DNA of 46,010 nt from Oscillospiraceae bacterium (GTDB lineage Bacteria; Bacillota; Clostridia; Oscillospirales; Oscillospiraceae), in NCBI GenBank assembly GCA_017397565.1, contig JAFQIL010000003.1:1-46010 (forward strand), given 5' to 3'. Positions 26,279-35,058 of this stretch are shown here, piece by piece. The first letter of the stretch is position 1. Each line of letters starts with the position of its first letter. The notes beneath the pieces were generated by a model. It made no database searches, had not been told where the DNA came from, and saw only the letters and a list, made by a program, of their open reading frames with translations. The position numbers and the translations under genes are program-made.

Positions 26279-26308
26279 GGGCGCACTGCTTGGCAGTGCG
26301 CCCTTAAT
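26279..26308. terminator. Bidirectional terminator, surface protein / NagA operon
   Basis: Perfect 11-bp stem GGGCGCACTGC/GCAGTGCGCCC with 3-base loop, with A-run to the left and T-rich tract to the right. It separates two convergent units. Confidence 0.88.
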
Positions 26309-26326
26309 TTATTTGCGTTGCGGATA

Positions 26327-27472
26327 TTACACCTTGACAACACCGTTGAGCATAACTCTCTGGATGTTCATCCAGTGGTCTACAAAGATCAGGTCGGCAC
26401 GCAATCCAACGGCGATCTCACCGCGGTCATATAGACCTACGCAGCGAGCAGGATTATAGGAAGCAACCCGGAAAGCATCTACCAAAGACGCACCTGTGTG
26501 CTTCATCCAGTTCCGGCAGGCCACATTCAGCGTCAGCTTAGAGCCGGCAATATCACCCCATTTATCAAAGTTGATATCGGTGATATGCTCATAGCCGGGC
26601 GGATTGGGGGCATCGGCGTAGCTGCGATCAGAGATCAGAATGATTTTCTCATCACCCTTGATTTGTCGCACAAGCCGCAGCATATAGGGTGCCACATGGA
26701 TACCCTGACTGTCACAAATCAACTCCGCGTAAATGCCGCTGTTGTAATTGACAGCTTCATCCACACAGCAGCCCCGGCAGCCGGGATAATTGACAATGGT
26801 TCCGGTAGCGTTGGTGTGGTGAGTACCGATACACAGACCGTAGGGCATCAGCTTTTCAATCTGCTGAGGGGTAGCCTCGCTATGGGTCACGGCAAAACGG
26901 GTATTAGGGTTGGCTGCATGGGCGGCCTTTACAAAGTTTTCCACATTTTCCTGTTCCGGACCCAACCCCCAAACCAAAGCCAGTTCAGCACAAGCTTCGA
27001 TAATAGGTTCATAGTCCTCAGGGATAATGGGCTTGTTATTCCAGGGATTGGCGGCCCGGTTTGAGCCGTAGGCGGGATTGATGTATGGACCTTCAAAGTA
27101 CACACCGGCAATATTGCCGCCATCTGGGTGAGCCATGGCTTCCCGAATGTTTGCTGCCATCTGAATGTACTCTTCCTTGGTCATTCTGGGATAGGAGGCA
27201 GGAAGCACAGTAGTGGTACCGTGCTCCAGATGGTACAGACATCCGGGAATGGGGTTCTGCCATATCCGGTAATTACCACCGGTGTGGGTGTGGATATCCA
27301 CCAGGCCGGGGCCGACATAGGCACCTTTCGCATCCAGAATCTCACAACCCTCCGGGATGGGAGTGTTACGCATTTCGCCAAATCCGGTAATCTTACCGTC
27401 CTCTATGAACAAAACCGCATCGGGGATCATGTGGTCACGCATAATCAGCTCTGCGTTAACAATAGCAAGCAT
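26327..27472 (-). CDS. NagA-like N-acetylglucosamine-6-phosphate deacetylase paralogue 1
   Basis: 381-residue amidohydrolase of the NagA type. HTH at 61-63 sits in GLVDIHTHTGG; Glu127 in YFEGPY is the family's metal ligand; His197 (VTHSEA) and HH at 218-219 (GTHHTNATG) follow; Asp282 (LISDRSY) is the likely catalytic acid; and GSKLTLNVA matches the late NagA motif. Expected reaction: removal of acetyl from GlcNAc-6-P or a related amino sugar. Last gene of the minus-strand operon, 21 bases after its close paralogue, with AAAGGAGG before the ATG. Two different NagA-like copies side by side suggest different substrates. Confidence 0.85.
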   Translation of the reverse strand: MLAIVNAELIMRDHMIPDAVLFIEDGKITGFGEMRNTPIPEGCEILDAKGAYVGPGLVDIHTHTGGNYRIWQNPIPGCLYHLEHGTTTVLPASYPRMTKEEYIQMAANIREAMAHPDGGNIAGVYFEGPYINPAYGSNRAANPWNNKPIIPEDYEPIIEACAELALVWGLGPEQENVENFVKAAHAANPNTRFAVTHSEATPQQIEKLMPYGLCIGTHHTNATGTIVNYPGCRGCCVDEAVNYNSGIYAELICDSQGIHVAPYMLRLVRQIKGDEKIILISDRSYADAPNPPGYEHITDINFDKWGDIAGSKLTLNVACRNWMKHTGASLVDAFRVASYNPARCVGLYDRGEIAVGLRADLIFVDHWMNIQRVMLNGVVKV

Positions 27473-27493
27473 GTTAATTCCTCCTTTGAGGTC

Positions 27494-28633
27494 TTACTGC
27501 ACTTTGCCGCCCAGCATGACTGTGGAAACATTCATTTTATAGTCCACAAAAATCAAGTCAGCACGCTTACCGACGGCGATCTCGCCCCGATCCAGGAAAC
27601 CAACAGCCCGGGAGGGGTTGTAAGAAGCAAACTTGAATACATCCACGATGGATGCGCCGGTGTGTTTCATCATATTCCGACAGGCGACCTCCAGAGTCAG
27701 CTTGGAGCCCGCGATCTCGCCTTCAAAGTCGAAGCAAAGATCGGTAACGCCATCATAGCCTTCCGGAGTGGGACCCTGGAACCAGCAGGCATCAGAGATG
27801 AGGATCAGACGGTCATCGCCCTTGATCTTCCGGATCAGCCGCTGCATATAAGGATCTACATGGATACCACGGCTGTCGCAGATCATTTCTGCGTAAATCT
27901 CCCGGTTGTAGTTGACAGTTTCATCAACACAGACACCCCGGCACTCGGGATACATGGGGCGGTCACCGGTGGCGTTGGTGTGGTGGGTGCCAATACACAG
28001 ACCGTAGGGCATCAGCGCCTCGATCTGCTGAGGGCTTGCCTCACTGTGACCAACAGCAAAACGGACATTGGGGTTGTATGCCTTGGCATCCTGAACAAAG
28101 CTTTCGATATTCTCACGCTCTGGGGCAACGACCCAAACCCGGACATCCTCACCGGCAGCTTCGATCAAAGCTTGATAATCTTCCTTGCAAACAGGTCCCT
28201 TCCAGGGATTGTTTTCCCGATCGGCACCAAATTTGGGGTTCATATAGGGGGCTTCCATGTAAAAACCGGCAATATTAGCACCGTCAGGTTCTTTCATGGC
28301 GGATTGTACAAGGGCGGTCTGCTCCAGCAGCTCAGCTCTGGGGGTATTGAAATACAGGGTGGCCAAAATACTGGTGGTGCCGTGGGACAGATGGTACTTT
28401 GCGGCTTCCAAGGGCTCCTGGTTGAACCAGTGGCAGTCGCCGGCATGACAGTGGATATCCACAAGACCGGGACCTACAAACCTGTCCTGTGCGTCGATGA
28501 TTTCGCAGCCCTCCGGGATGGGGGTAGTGCGCATTTCACCGAAACTGCGGATTTTTCCGTCCTCTACGAACAAAACGGCATCAGGGATCAAATGGTCACG
28601 CATGACCAAGGTGGCGTTTTTAATGGCAATCAT
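27494..28633 (-). CDS. NagA-like deacetylase paralogue 2
   Basis: 379 residues, colinear with the neighbour throughout. The HxH is HCH in GLVDIHCHAG, the metal Glu is in YMEAPY (the usual G is A), His is in VGHSEA and GTHHTNATG, and the catalytic Asp is in LISDACW. The region after the His pair, CRGVCVDETVNYN, is shared with paralogue 1 but is not part of the NagA motifs I know. It likely deacetylates an amino-sugar phosphate that differs from that of paralogue 1. GAGGT lies 8 bases upstream of the ATG. Confidence 0.84.
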   Translation of the reverse strand: MIAIKNATLVMRDHLIPDAVLFVEDGKIRSFGEMRTTPIPEGCEIIDAQDRFVGPGLVDIHCHAGDCHWFNQEPLEAAKYHLSHGTTSILATLYFNTPRAELLEQTALVQSAMKEPDGANIAGFYMEAPYMNPKFGADRENNPWKGPVCKEDYQALIEAAGEDVRVWVVAPERENIESFVQDAKAYNPNVRFAVGHSEASPQQIEALMPYGLCIGTHHTNATGDRPMYPECRGVCVDETVNYNREIYAEMICDSRGIHVDPYMQRLIRKIKGDDRLILISDACWFQGPTPEGYDGVTDLCFDFEGEIAGSKLTLEVACRNMMKHTGASIVDVFKFASYNPSRAVGFLDRGEIAVGKRADLIFVDYKMNVSTVMLGGKVQ

Positions 28634-28663
28634 AGTTTTTTACCTCACAGTCTTAGAGAATAG

Positions 28664-28687
28664 ACAGAGCCGGTTTCCCGGCTCTGT
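28664..28687 (-). other. Intercistronic hairpin without T-run
   Basis: A perfect 10-bp stem ACAGAGCCGG/CCGGCTCTGT with loop TTTC lies in the 65-base gap between the NagB-like and second NagA-like genes. On the minus strand no T-run follows, so it looks like an mRNA processing or stabilising hairpin rather than a terminator. It could let the NagB-like gene be expressed at a different level. Confidence 0.55.
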
Positions 28688-28698
28688 GAGGAGTATTC

Positions 28699-29670
28699 TT
28701 AGTAGCCGACCTTCTCCCAGCACTCGAAGGGAGCAGCCAGCTCTTCGCTGATGTAGACCTGAGTCTTCTTGGTCTGCAGCATGGAGCTGGGAACCAGAGG
28801 AGTAACAGGACCGTGGGTGACCAGACGGGAGGTCATTCTCTGCCAGCTGGAGAAGGTGCCGCAGGTAGCCAGAGCATGAACCTCAATACGCTCCTTAGCA
28901 CGCATAACGTCAATGGGACCGATGGTAGCAGCCATGGGAGGCACGTTGGCAATGTCGCCGGACTGGCCGAAGGTGCCGTTCAGAGAGTTCTGCATGATGG
29001 TCATGGGGTGCAGCTTGACCAGCTGAGCGGGCTGATTCAGCCACTCTTCGATGTCGCCGCTGCCAACAAACTCGGGGATGGGGTCAACGAAAGCAACGTG
29101 ACCGGTCCAGCCGGGAGAGGTGGAGATGATGTCAGCGCCGCCTTCGGTGACGTCGTTGATGATCTTGGAGTAGTCGTTGATGTTCTTGTTGGTGGGGTAG
29201 TAGACATTCTCCATGGGCATACGCAGCTTGGGATCGATCTGGTTGACCAGATACTTGATCATGGAGTGTGCAAAGCCGGCTTCGTAGGTCTCAGGAGCGA
29301 TGTTGCCGTCCTGGTCAGCCCACTCGTCCTCAGCAAAAATGCTGACCTTGGAGCAGTCAACGCCGAAGTAGTTGATCAGCTGAGCCAGGGGGATGTAGGT
29401 GTCAGGCTCGGGGTTGCCCAGAATCATGGAGAAGGGCTTACCGGCTTCGCTGGCAGCCTTCAGACGGGAGAACAGGGTGGCGATGAGAACGGGATGGGGG
29501 TTCATCATAACCTTAACATTGAACTCAGGATGCCACCAGGGCTCGCGCTGCTCCAGCTCTTTGCCGCTCATCTTGCGGACGCGGTCACAGACTTCCTTGT
29601 CCTTGAAGGGAACAAAGGGTGCGGGATCAAAATTGAAGGTGGTTGCGGGTTCGAAAACGATGTCTTTCAT
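28699..29670 (-). CDS. NagB-like glucosamine-6-phosphate deaminase/isomerase family protein
   Basis: 323 residues from the ATG at 29670 (AAAGGA 10 bases upstream; the in-frame ATG at 29700 is less well placed). It is a divergent sugar-phosphate isomerase of the NagB fold. LGNPEPDTYIPLAQLINYF stands where NagB has its GSTP substrate loop, IFAEDEWAD matches the NMDEY catalytic stretch, SPGWTGHVAFVDP matches GxGxDGHIAFNEP, and MAATIGPIDVMRAKE the late helix. It likely converts an amino-sugar phosphate to a ketose phosphate and ammonia, following the NagA-like steps. Codon choice is strongly restricted, much like nifJ at the window's end, pointing to high expression. Confidence 0.75.
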   Translation of the reverse strand: MKDIVFEPATTFNFDPAPFVPFKDKEVCDRVRKMSGKELEQREPWWHPEFNVKVMMNPHPVLIATLFSRLKAASEAGKPFSMILGNPEPDTYIPLAQLINYFGVDCSKVSIFAEDEWADQDGNIAPETYEAGFAHSMIKYLVNQIDPKLRMPMENVYYPTNKNINDYSKIINDVTEGGADIISTSPGWTGHVAFVDPIPEFVGSGDIEEWLNQPAQLVKLHPMTIMQNSLNGTFGQSGDIANVPPMAATIGPIDVMRAKERIEVHALATCGTFSSWQRMTSRLVTHGPVTPLVPSSMLQTKKTQVYISEELAAPFECWEKVGY

Positions 29671-29729
29671 TTGGATACATTCCTTTCTGAAAATATTCAT
29701 TGATGACCGGTTTGGTCAAAAATTACAAA

Positions 29730-31037
29730 TTAAGCGTTGCGGAGAGTCTGGGAAACTTCCTTGCCGGCATCTGCCAAAGCTTCACCGATTCCTGCAACAA
29801 ACCGGGCGGTACGGGATTCGTAGCCGTTGACCTCGAAAGCATCCTTCATGGGGAAGTAGCCTTCGTAACCATTGCAGATGCCGAGAGTCAGCTGCATAGC
29901 GAAGGGAGATGCTTCCCGAATCTGGCGGCCAATGTCACAGAAGCCTTCACCGGGGATGCCGACCATACAGATATCACCCATGGAGAAGCCGCAAACACTG
30001 ACGGTTTTCTCACTTTGATAACCGGGTTTGGAGCGCTCTATGATTTGTTTTGCTTCAAACACGGCAGTGATCAGCTCCATGCCCTTGTAGGGAAGCTGCT
30101 CGTCCAGACCGGCTTCATGCATACGCCAAATCTCCTTGGATTCTTCAAGCCGTTCCGGTTCAGGCTTTTTCAGCTGAATGGTAACATATTTTTCTTCGGT
30201 ATGGACAGGACCGGTCTGAATGGGACGGGCCTTGGTGTACATGGACAGGATCTTGCCGGCAATGGAGAAGCCCATATACTCTACCTGACCCGGTCCGGTG
30301 CAGGGATCCCAATCAGGGCAGTGGATGTTGATGTGGTTCAAATCACCGCAGGTGCCGTTGAAATAGATGCACTTGTTGCCGGGAAGGGCCCGCTCCAAAG
30401 TGTTGCAAACAACGCCAGGGTAATCGGCAGAGTAGCCCTTGCTGTTCATCACATCAGGATGGCACTGGAAGTTGACAAGAAGGATATCATCTGCGCCTTC
30501 ACGAACAAATTTCAAAAGACGGATGGTCTCGTCAGCGGGGGACATGGGGCCAACGACATCGGGATTCTTGCCGGGGTTGGTACGGACAGTGCCGTCCTTC
30601 ATCCGGTAACGGCGAACATAGGTTACATTTTCCAGCTCAGACTGGGCGCCGTATACGGTAGCTTCCTTCAAATCAGCAATGGCGCTCTGGGCGGCATTGA
30701 GAGCCAGCTGGGGCAGGGATGCAACATACACCTCGTCAGCCGGAGCGGTACCTGCCACCAAAACAGGACCGGTATGGGTGTGCGTGCCGGAAATGAAAAT
30801 GTTTTTGTAATCCAGTCCGGTTTTTTCTGCGATGTAATTGCGGATATCAGCACACATGATCTGATCAATTCCGCAAAGGTCAAAGACCAGAACCACGGCA
30901 ATGGATTCTTCCTCAAAAGCGATCGCCCGGATGTTCAGGGGATCGTTAATGCCCTGGGCAATGCGATCATAGGCCTTGCCTTGCATATACTGACCGGCAG
31001 GCGGGGTGATATCTTTTTTACCAAATCCACATTTCAT
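29730..31037 (-). CDS. Neutral/alkaline ceramidase-like N-terminal domain protein
   Basis: 435 residues matching the ceramidase-like N-terminal domain. The start KCGFGKKDITPPAGQYMQG is typical; ISGTHTHTGP (82-91) supplies the zinc His pair His86/His88; VNFQCHPDVM supplies a further His; and FNGTCGDLNHIN follows. Real ceramidases are about 650 residues or more with a signal peptide; this lacks both the signal and the C-terminal Ig-like domain. It is a cytoplasmic metal-dependent amidase or esterase of unknown substrate. In this operon, hydrolysis of an N-acyl group from an amino sugar or related lipid headgroup is a reasonable guess. It overlaps the AraC gene by 4 bases. Confidence 0.78.
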   Translation of the reverse strand: MKCGFGKKDITPPAGQYMQGKAYDRIAQGINDPLNIRAIAFEEESIAVVLVFDLCGIDQIMCADIRNYIAEKTGLDYKNIFISGTHTHTGPVLVAGTAPADEVYVASLPQLALNAAQSAIADLKEATVYGAQSELENVTYVRRYRMKDGTVRTNPGKNPDVVGPMSPADETIRLLKFVREGADDILLVNFQCHPDVMNSKGYSADYPGVVCNTLERALPGNKCIYFNGTCGDLNHINIHCPDWDPCTGPGQVEYMGFSIAGKILSMYTKARPIQTGPVHTEEKYVTIQLKKPEPERLEESKEIWRMHEAGLDEQLPYKGMELITAVFEAKQIIERSKPGYQSEKTVSVCGFSMGDICMVGIPGEGFCDIGRQIREASPFAMQLTLGICNGYEGYFPMKDAFEVNGYESRTARFVAGIGEALADAGKEVSQTLRNA

Positions 31038-31924
31038 TGTGATTCCTCCTGTGCTTGAAAGCCTCTTTTATATTCTGTAACGGTCATGCTGTAATACCGC
31101 TTGAATATTCTGCTGACATAATTTACATCGGTGAAGCCTACATGCTCACCGGCTTCTGCCAGGGTGTAGCCGTACCGACGGATCAGCTCTACCATGTAGG
31201 AAAGCTTGCGACGGTTGATATATTCTGTCAGGGTGATGCCCTCTGAGGAGCTGAAGATGTTCGTCAGATAGTTTTTGCTGAGACCGATGGCCTCGGCAAC
31301 TTCGCCGACAGAGATCCTGCGCCCGATGTTTTCCGAAATGAAAGCCTTTGCCTGGCGGCAGTAGCGATAATTTGCGGGGGAAATTCCGTTGCCAATAATG
31401 ACCTCCTGAGTAAGGCTGCTGAGCTTATGAAGCAGCAGCATAAAGTCAGCACATTCTTCAAAATAACTGCGGCCGTGGCGGGTGTTCTTCTCCAAAACAA
31501 TGGAACGGATCAGGGAAATAACATCCTTACTGCTTTGTGATGGGGGAAGGATCATGGGCAAAGTCAATGTATTTCCGGAAGGGGGCGGGCAGTCGTCAGT
31601 AAAACGGCTGCGGCATTTGATCAGAAATTCCACAGAGGTGTGACGATGGATCCCCGCTTCCAAAGTGCGGACACCAAAATCACATTGTGGCGGGATGACA
31701 AAAATACAATTCTCATCCAACCGATATTCTTCGCCTTCGTAGGTAAGTATGATGGGGTTTTGCTCCACAAAGCCAATTTCCAAAACGGCTCCGTCTTCCG
31801 GCGTGTCACCGTAAATACCATAGCCCTGCGTTTGCAAGGTGTAGCGATAATTGTTGGCAGACAGGCTGTGGGCAAAGGCAACCCGATCAAAGGAGAGAAT
31901 TTCGAACTGTGTGTACAGATTCAT
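31034..31924 (-). CDS. AraC-family transcriptional regulator, first gene of amino-sugar operon
   Basis: 296 residues from the ATG at 31924, 7 bases after AAGGGGG; the ATG at 31930 is only 1 base after it, and the open frame to 31984 has no SD. The N-terminal half is beta-rich (YEGEEYRLDENCIFVIPP). The C-terminal double HTH is clear: VGEVAEAIGLSKNYLTNIFSS and LAEAGEHVGFTDVNYVSRIFK. It is encoded at the head of the operon it probably controls, so autoregulation is likely. Confidence 0.87.
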   Translation of the reverse strand: MNLYTQFEILSFDRVAFAHSLSANNYRYTLQTQGYGIYGDTPEDGAVLEIGFVEQNPIILTYEGEEYRLDENCIFVIPPQCDFGVRTLEAGIHRHTSVEFLIKCRSRFTDDCPPPSGNTLTLPMILPPSQSSKDVISLIRSIVLEKNTRHGRSYFEECADFMLLLHKLSSLTQEVIIGNGISPANYRYCRQAKAFISENIGRRISVGEVAEAIGLSKNYLTNIFSSSEGITLTEYINRRKLSYMVELIRRYGYTLAEAGEHVGFTDVNYVSRIFKRYYSMTVTEYKRGFQAQEESQ

Positions 31925-32198
31925 AAACATGCCCCCTTGATAACAGTATATCAAATATTTGCAAAAGGGAAATAGATAATTCAAAGGTATATGGACTTTT
32001 TAAAGATTGGAATTGAGAAAAAATTGAAATGAAATTTGAACAGCTGGAAATTTCCCTTAAGTATTGTGTTTATTATAGCATAATCCGTCGAAGCTGAATA
32101 GCATGAAATAACGATTTGGTGATTTCGCATATAGTAAAAAGCTTTAAATTGTGCATTTTTACAAGAAACAAAGCATATTCCGATCCGGCAAAAAAATA
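31925..32198. other. Intergenic region upstream of the amino-sugar operon
   Basis: About 270 bases without a gene and fairly A/T-rich. On the minus strand TATAAT occurs at 32072-32077 (read as ATTATA on +), a plausible -10 for the AraC operon, but no good -35 stands 16-18 bases away, as expected for an activator-dependent promoter. No riboswitch is recognised. Confidence 0.35.
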
Positions 32199-32218
32199 GC
32201 CGCCGGAGAACCGGCGGC
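32199..32218 (-). terminator. Terminator of the Cys-rich protein gene
   Basis: Perfect 8-bp stem GCCGCCGG/CCGGCGGC with AGAA loop. Read on the minus strand it is followed by a T-run, 10 bases after the stop. Confidence 0.88.
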
Positions 32219-32228
32219 AAAAAGCGTT

Positions 32229-32594
32229 TTATTGGATGCCCTGCACATCCAAAAGCTCCAAAACCTGTTGCCCACGGGCGGAGAGGGCAAAGCTGCCAAC
32301 TACGGGGAAATCGTGATAGCGCTGGTCATGGAAGCCTTTGATGGGCAAGTCGTAGTCTAAGGTGATGAGCCCTTTCTGTTCCAGGACTTGCAGGATCGCG
32401 CTGTACTCTTCCACACTGTGCTTCTGGTCTTCCAAATAGATGGGGTTCATGGAATCTGCCCTGCGGGCTACGGGCAAAAAGGGGATTTCTCCCAATTGTT
32501 GAAGCATTGATAATTCTGCTTCCGTTAATGTCAGACAATTACTGCAATTGCTGCAGCCGCTGCAGCTGCTACAGTTGTGCATACATTCTGCCAT
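32229..32594 (-). CDS. Small protein with Cys-rich N-terminus, unknown
   Basis: 121 residues from the ATG at 32594 (GGAGG 8 bases upstream); the open frame to 32666 overlaps the promoter. Residues 4-20 hold six Cys in CMHNCSSCSGCSNCSNC, a dense cluster that could bind zinc or an iron-sulphur centre. The remainder has the feel of a winged-helix domain (VEEYSAILQVLEQKGLITLDYD, then ALSARGQQVLELL), so a metal- or redox-sensing regulator is possible. I do not recognise the family. It is divergent from serC-serA, with a strong promoter of its own. Confidence 0.68.
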   Translation of the reverse strand: MAECMHNCSSCSGCSNCSNCLTLTEAELSMLQQLGEIPFLPVARRADSMNPIYLEDQKHSVEEYSAILQVLEQKGLITLDYDLPIKGFHDQRYHDFPVVGSFALSARGQQVLELLDVQGIQ

Positions 32595-32624
32595 AAATAG
32601 AACCTCCAGGAAGCGTTTTAAAGG

Positions 32625-32653
32625 ACTATAACAGGATTTTATGTTGCTGTCAA
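32625..32653 (-). promoter_or_regulatory. Promoter of the Cys-rich protein gene
   Basis: On the minus strand, TTGACA (32653-32648), 17-base spacer, TATAGT (32630-32625). Confidence 0.78.
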
Positions 32654-32710
32654 GGTGGTTATGCACAGGGAAACGGAAAAAAGAGGGAACATTTCTATGA
32701 ATTTCGCATA

Positions 32711-32739
32711 TTGTAATTCTGTGCAGAAAGTGGTATTAT
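32711..32739 (+). promoter_or_regulatory. Promoter of serC-serA
   Basis: TTGTAA (32711-32716), 17-base spacer, TATTAT (32734-32739). The short leader contains a 7-bp hairpin GTTCACG/CGTGGAC (32755-32771) just before the AGGGAGG site. It is too short for a T-box. Confidence 0.6.
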
Positions 32740-32791
32740 GTATAAAACACAAATGTTCACGCAACGTGGACGTTAGGGAGGAGCGTTTGTT

Positions 32792-33874
32792 ATGGCAAGA
32801 GTATATAATTTTTCTGCAGGCCCTGCGGTGCTTCCGGAGGCGGTTTTGAAGGAAGCCGCAGCGGAAATGCTGGATTACCGCGGAAGCGGTATGTCCGTTA
32901 TGGAGATGAGCCATCGGTCAAAGGTTTTTCAGGAGATTCTGAACACAGCGGAGCAGGATCTGCGGGACCTGATGAATATTCCTGCTAACTACAAGGTCAT
33001 GTTCCTGCAGGGTGGCGCTTACCAGCAATTCGCCGCCATCCCCATGAACCTGATGAAAAACAGAGTGGCGGATTACATCATTACCGGCCAATGGGCGAAG
33101 AAGGCTTTTCAGGAGGCTAAGCTTTACGGAGATGCCTGTGCGGTTGCTTCTTCCGCTGACCGGAATTTCTCCTATATTCCTGACTGTTCTGATCTTCCCA
33201 TCCGTGACAATGCGGATTATGTATATATCTGTCAGAACAACACCATTTACGGCACTACATTTAAACAGCTTCCCAATACCAAGGGTAAGACTTTGGTCGC
33301 GGATGTTTCTTCCTGTTTCCTGTCTGAACCTGTCGATGTGGAAAAGTACGGCGTGATCTACGGCGGTGTTCAGAAGAACGTTGGTCCTGCAGGTGTTGTC
33401 ATCGCTATCGTTCGGGAAGATCTGATTACCGAAGATGTTCTCCCCGGTACACCCACCATGCTGCGTTATAAGACTCATGCTGACGCAGGCTCTTTGTTTA
33501 ACACTCCCCCTTGCTACGGCATTTACATCTGCGGCAAGGTGTTCCAGTGGCTCAAGAGCATGGGTGGCCTGGAGGCTATGAAGGCTCGCAATGAGGAAAA
33601 GGCAGCCATTCTTTACAATTTCCTGGACCGTAGCCAGCTGTTTAAGGGCACTGTGGAAAAGGACAGCCGCTCTTTGATGAATGTACCTTTTGTTACCGGC
33701 AGTGAAGAACTGGACGCGGCCTTTGTCAGTGCGGCAACCAAGGCTGGTTTGGTGAATTTGAAGGGTCACCGTACTGTCGGTGGTATGCGCGCCAGCATTT
33801 ATAATGCTATGCCGAAGGAAGGCGTAGAGCAGCTGGTGGCCTTCATGGAAGAATTTGAAAAGAAGAATGGTTGA
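32792..33874 (+). CDS. serC: Phosphoserine aminotransferase
   Basis: 360 residues, full length for the family. It is PLP-dependent and converts 3-phosphohydroxypyruvate and glutamate to phosphoserine in serine synthesis. The opening VYNFSAGPAVLPEAV and GGAYQQFAAIPMN are diagnostic, and Lys195 in GGVQKNVGPAG binds PLP. AGGGAGG lies 9 bases upstream of the ATG. serA follows after 10 bases. No serB is in the window. Confidence 0.97.
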   Translation: MARVYNFSAGPAVLPEAVLKEAAAEMLDYRGSGMSVMEMSHRSKVFQEILNTAEQDLRDLMNIPANYKVMFLQGGAYQQFAAIPMNLMKNRVADYIITGQWAKKAFQEAKLYGDACAVASSADRNFSYIPDCSDLPIRDNADYVYICQNNTIYGTTFKQLPNTKGKTLVADVSSCFLSEPVDVEKYGVIYGGVQKNVGPAGVVIAIVREDLITEDVLPGTPTMLRYKTHADAGSLFNTPPCYGIYICGKVFQWLKSMGGLEAMKARNEEKAAILYNFLDRSQLFKGTVEKDSRSLMNVPFVTGSEELDAAFVSAATKAGLVNLKGHRTVGGMRASIYNAMPKEGVEQLVAFMEEFEKKNG

Positions 33875-33884
33875 GGTGTGACCT

Positions 33885-35048
33885 ATGTTTCAGGTGCATT
33901 ATTTAAATCCCATCTCCCAGAAGGGCACTGCCCTCTGGACAGAAGATTACCAAAAGTGTGAGGCTATGGAGCAGGCGGATGCCGTGATGGTTCGTTCTGC
34001 CGCTATGCATGATCTTTCCTTGCCGGAATCCCTGCTGGCTGTGGCCCGTGCCGGTGCCGGTGTCAACAACATTCCTTTGGATAAGTGCGCAGAGGCCGGC
34101 GTTGTGGTGTTTAACACTCCCGGTGCCAATGCTAATGGTGTTATGGAGCTGGCCATCTGCGGTATGCTTTTGGGCTGCCGCGATATTATCGGCGGTATCA
34201 ACTGGGTGCAGACTATTAAGGATGAGGGCGATGTCGCCAAGAAGGTAGAGAAGGGTAAGTCCAAGTTTGCCGGTATGGAGCTGGCAGGCAAGAGTCTGGG
34301 CGTTATCGGCCTGGGCGCCATCGGCGGTCCTTTGGCCAATGCAGCCCGGAAGCTTGGTATGCAGGTTTATGGCTGCGATCCCTACATTTCCATTGATGCA
34401 GCATGGCACTTGGATAGCCATATCATTCCCGTTAAGACCCGGGAAGAAATTTATGAGAAGTGCGATATCATTACCGTGCATGTCCCACTGCTGGACAGCA
34501 CCCGGAAGATGATCAATGCAGAGGCCATTGAAAAGATGAAGGACGGCGTGATCCTGCTGAACTTCGCCCGGGATGCACTGGTTGACGATGATGCTTTGGA
34601 AGAAGCTCTGAAGTCCGGCAAGATCAAGCGCTACATTACCGACTTCCCCAACGACCGGACTGCCGGAATGGCAGGCGTTGTTGCCATCCCGCACCTGGGC
34701 GCTTCTACCGAGGAATCGGAAGATAACTGTGCTAAGATGGCTGTTCGTCAGGTGATGAACTTCCTGGAAAACGGCAATATCGTCAATTCTGTGAACTATC
34801 CCAACTGCGATATGGGCATTTGCAGTAAGGAAGGCCGTATTACCATCATGCACCGGAATATCCCCGGCATCCTGACCAAGTTTACCGGCGCAATGGCTAT
34901 GGAGAATATCAACATTTCCGATATGCTGAACAAGAGCCGTGGCGACTATGCCTATACCATGCTGGATATGGACGGCAAGCCCTCCAGTCATGCTGTGGAA
35001 GTGCTGAAAAAGATCGAAGGTGTTTTGCGTGTCCGTGTGATTCGCTAA
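33885..35048 (+). CDS. serA: D-3-phosphoglycerate dehydrogenase
   Basis: 387 residues. It oxidises 3-phosphoglycerate with NAD as the first step of serine synthesis. The NAD-binding motif GVIGLGAIGG, the substrate-binding ARAGAGVNNIP, catalytic Arg in LNFARDALVD and His in IPHLGAST are all visible. A C-terminal ACT domain (RITIMHRNIPGILTKFTGA) suggests serine feedback. It is the short form without the intervening ASB domain. Second gene of the serC-serA operon. Confidence 0.95.
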   Translation: MFQVHYLNPISQKGTALWTEDYQKCEAMEQADAVMVRSAAMHDLSLPESLLAVARAGAGVNNIPLDKCAEAGVVVFNTPGANANGVMELAICGMLLGCRDIIGGINWVQTIKDEGDVAKKVEKGKSKFAGMELAGKSLGVIGLGAIGGPLANAARKLGMQVYGCDPYISIDAAWHLDSHIIPVKTREEIYEKCDIITVHVPLLDSTRKMINAEAIEKMKDGVILLNFARDALVDDDALEEALKSGKIKRYITDFPNDRTAGMAGVVAIPHLGASTEESEDNCAKMAVRQVMNFLENGNIVNSVNYPNCDMGICSKEGRITIMHRNIPGILTKFTGAMAMENINISDMLNKSRGDYAYTMLDMDGKPSSHAVEVLKKIEGVLRVRVIR

Positions 35049-35058
35049 ATGAGAAAAG

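Noticed and set aside
27128-28663. Open frame of 511 codons on the plus strand
   Set aside because: It lies opposite the two NagA-like genes, whose motifs are complete. It has no SD or family motif and is a by-product of their codon bias.
29700-31058. Open frame of 452 codons on the plus strand
   Set aside because: It mirrors the ceramidase-like gene, which has conserved zinc motifs and a good SD.
32740-32791. T-box or amino-acid riboswitch before serC
   Set aside because: The leader is only about 45 bases, with one 7-bp hairpin, and has no T-box core.
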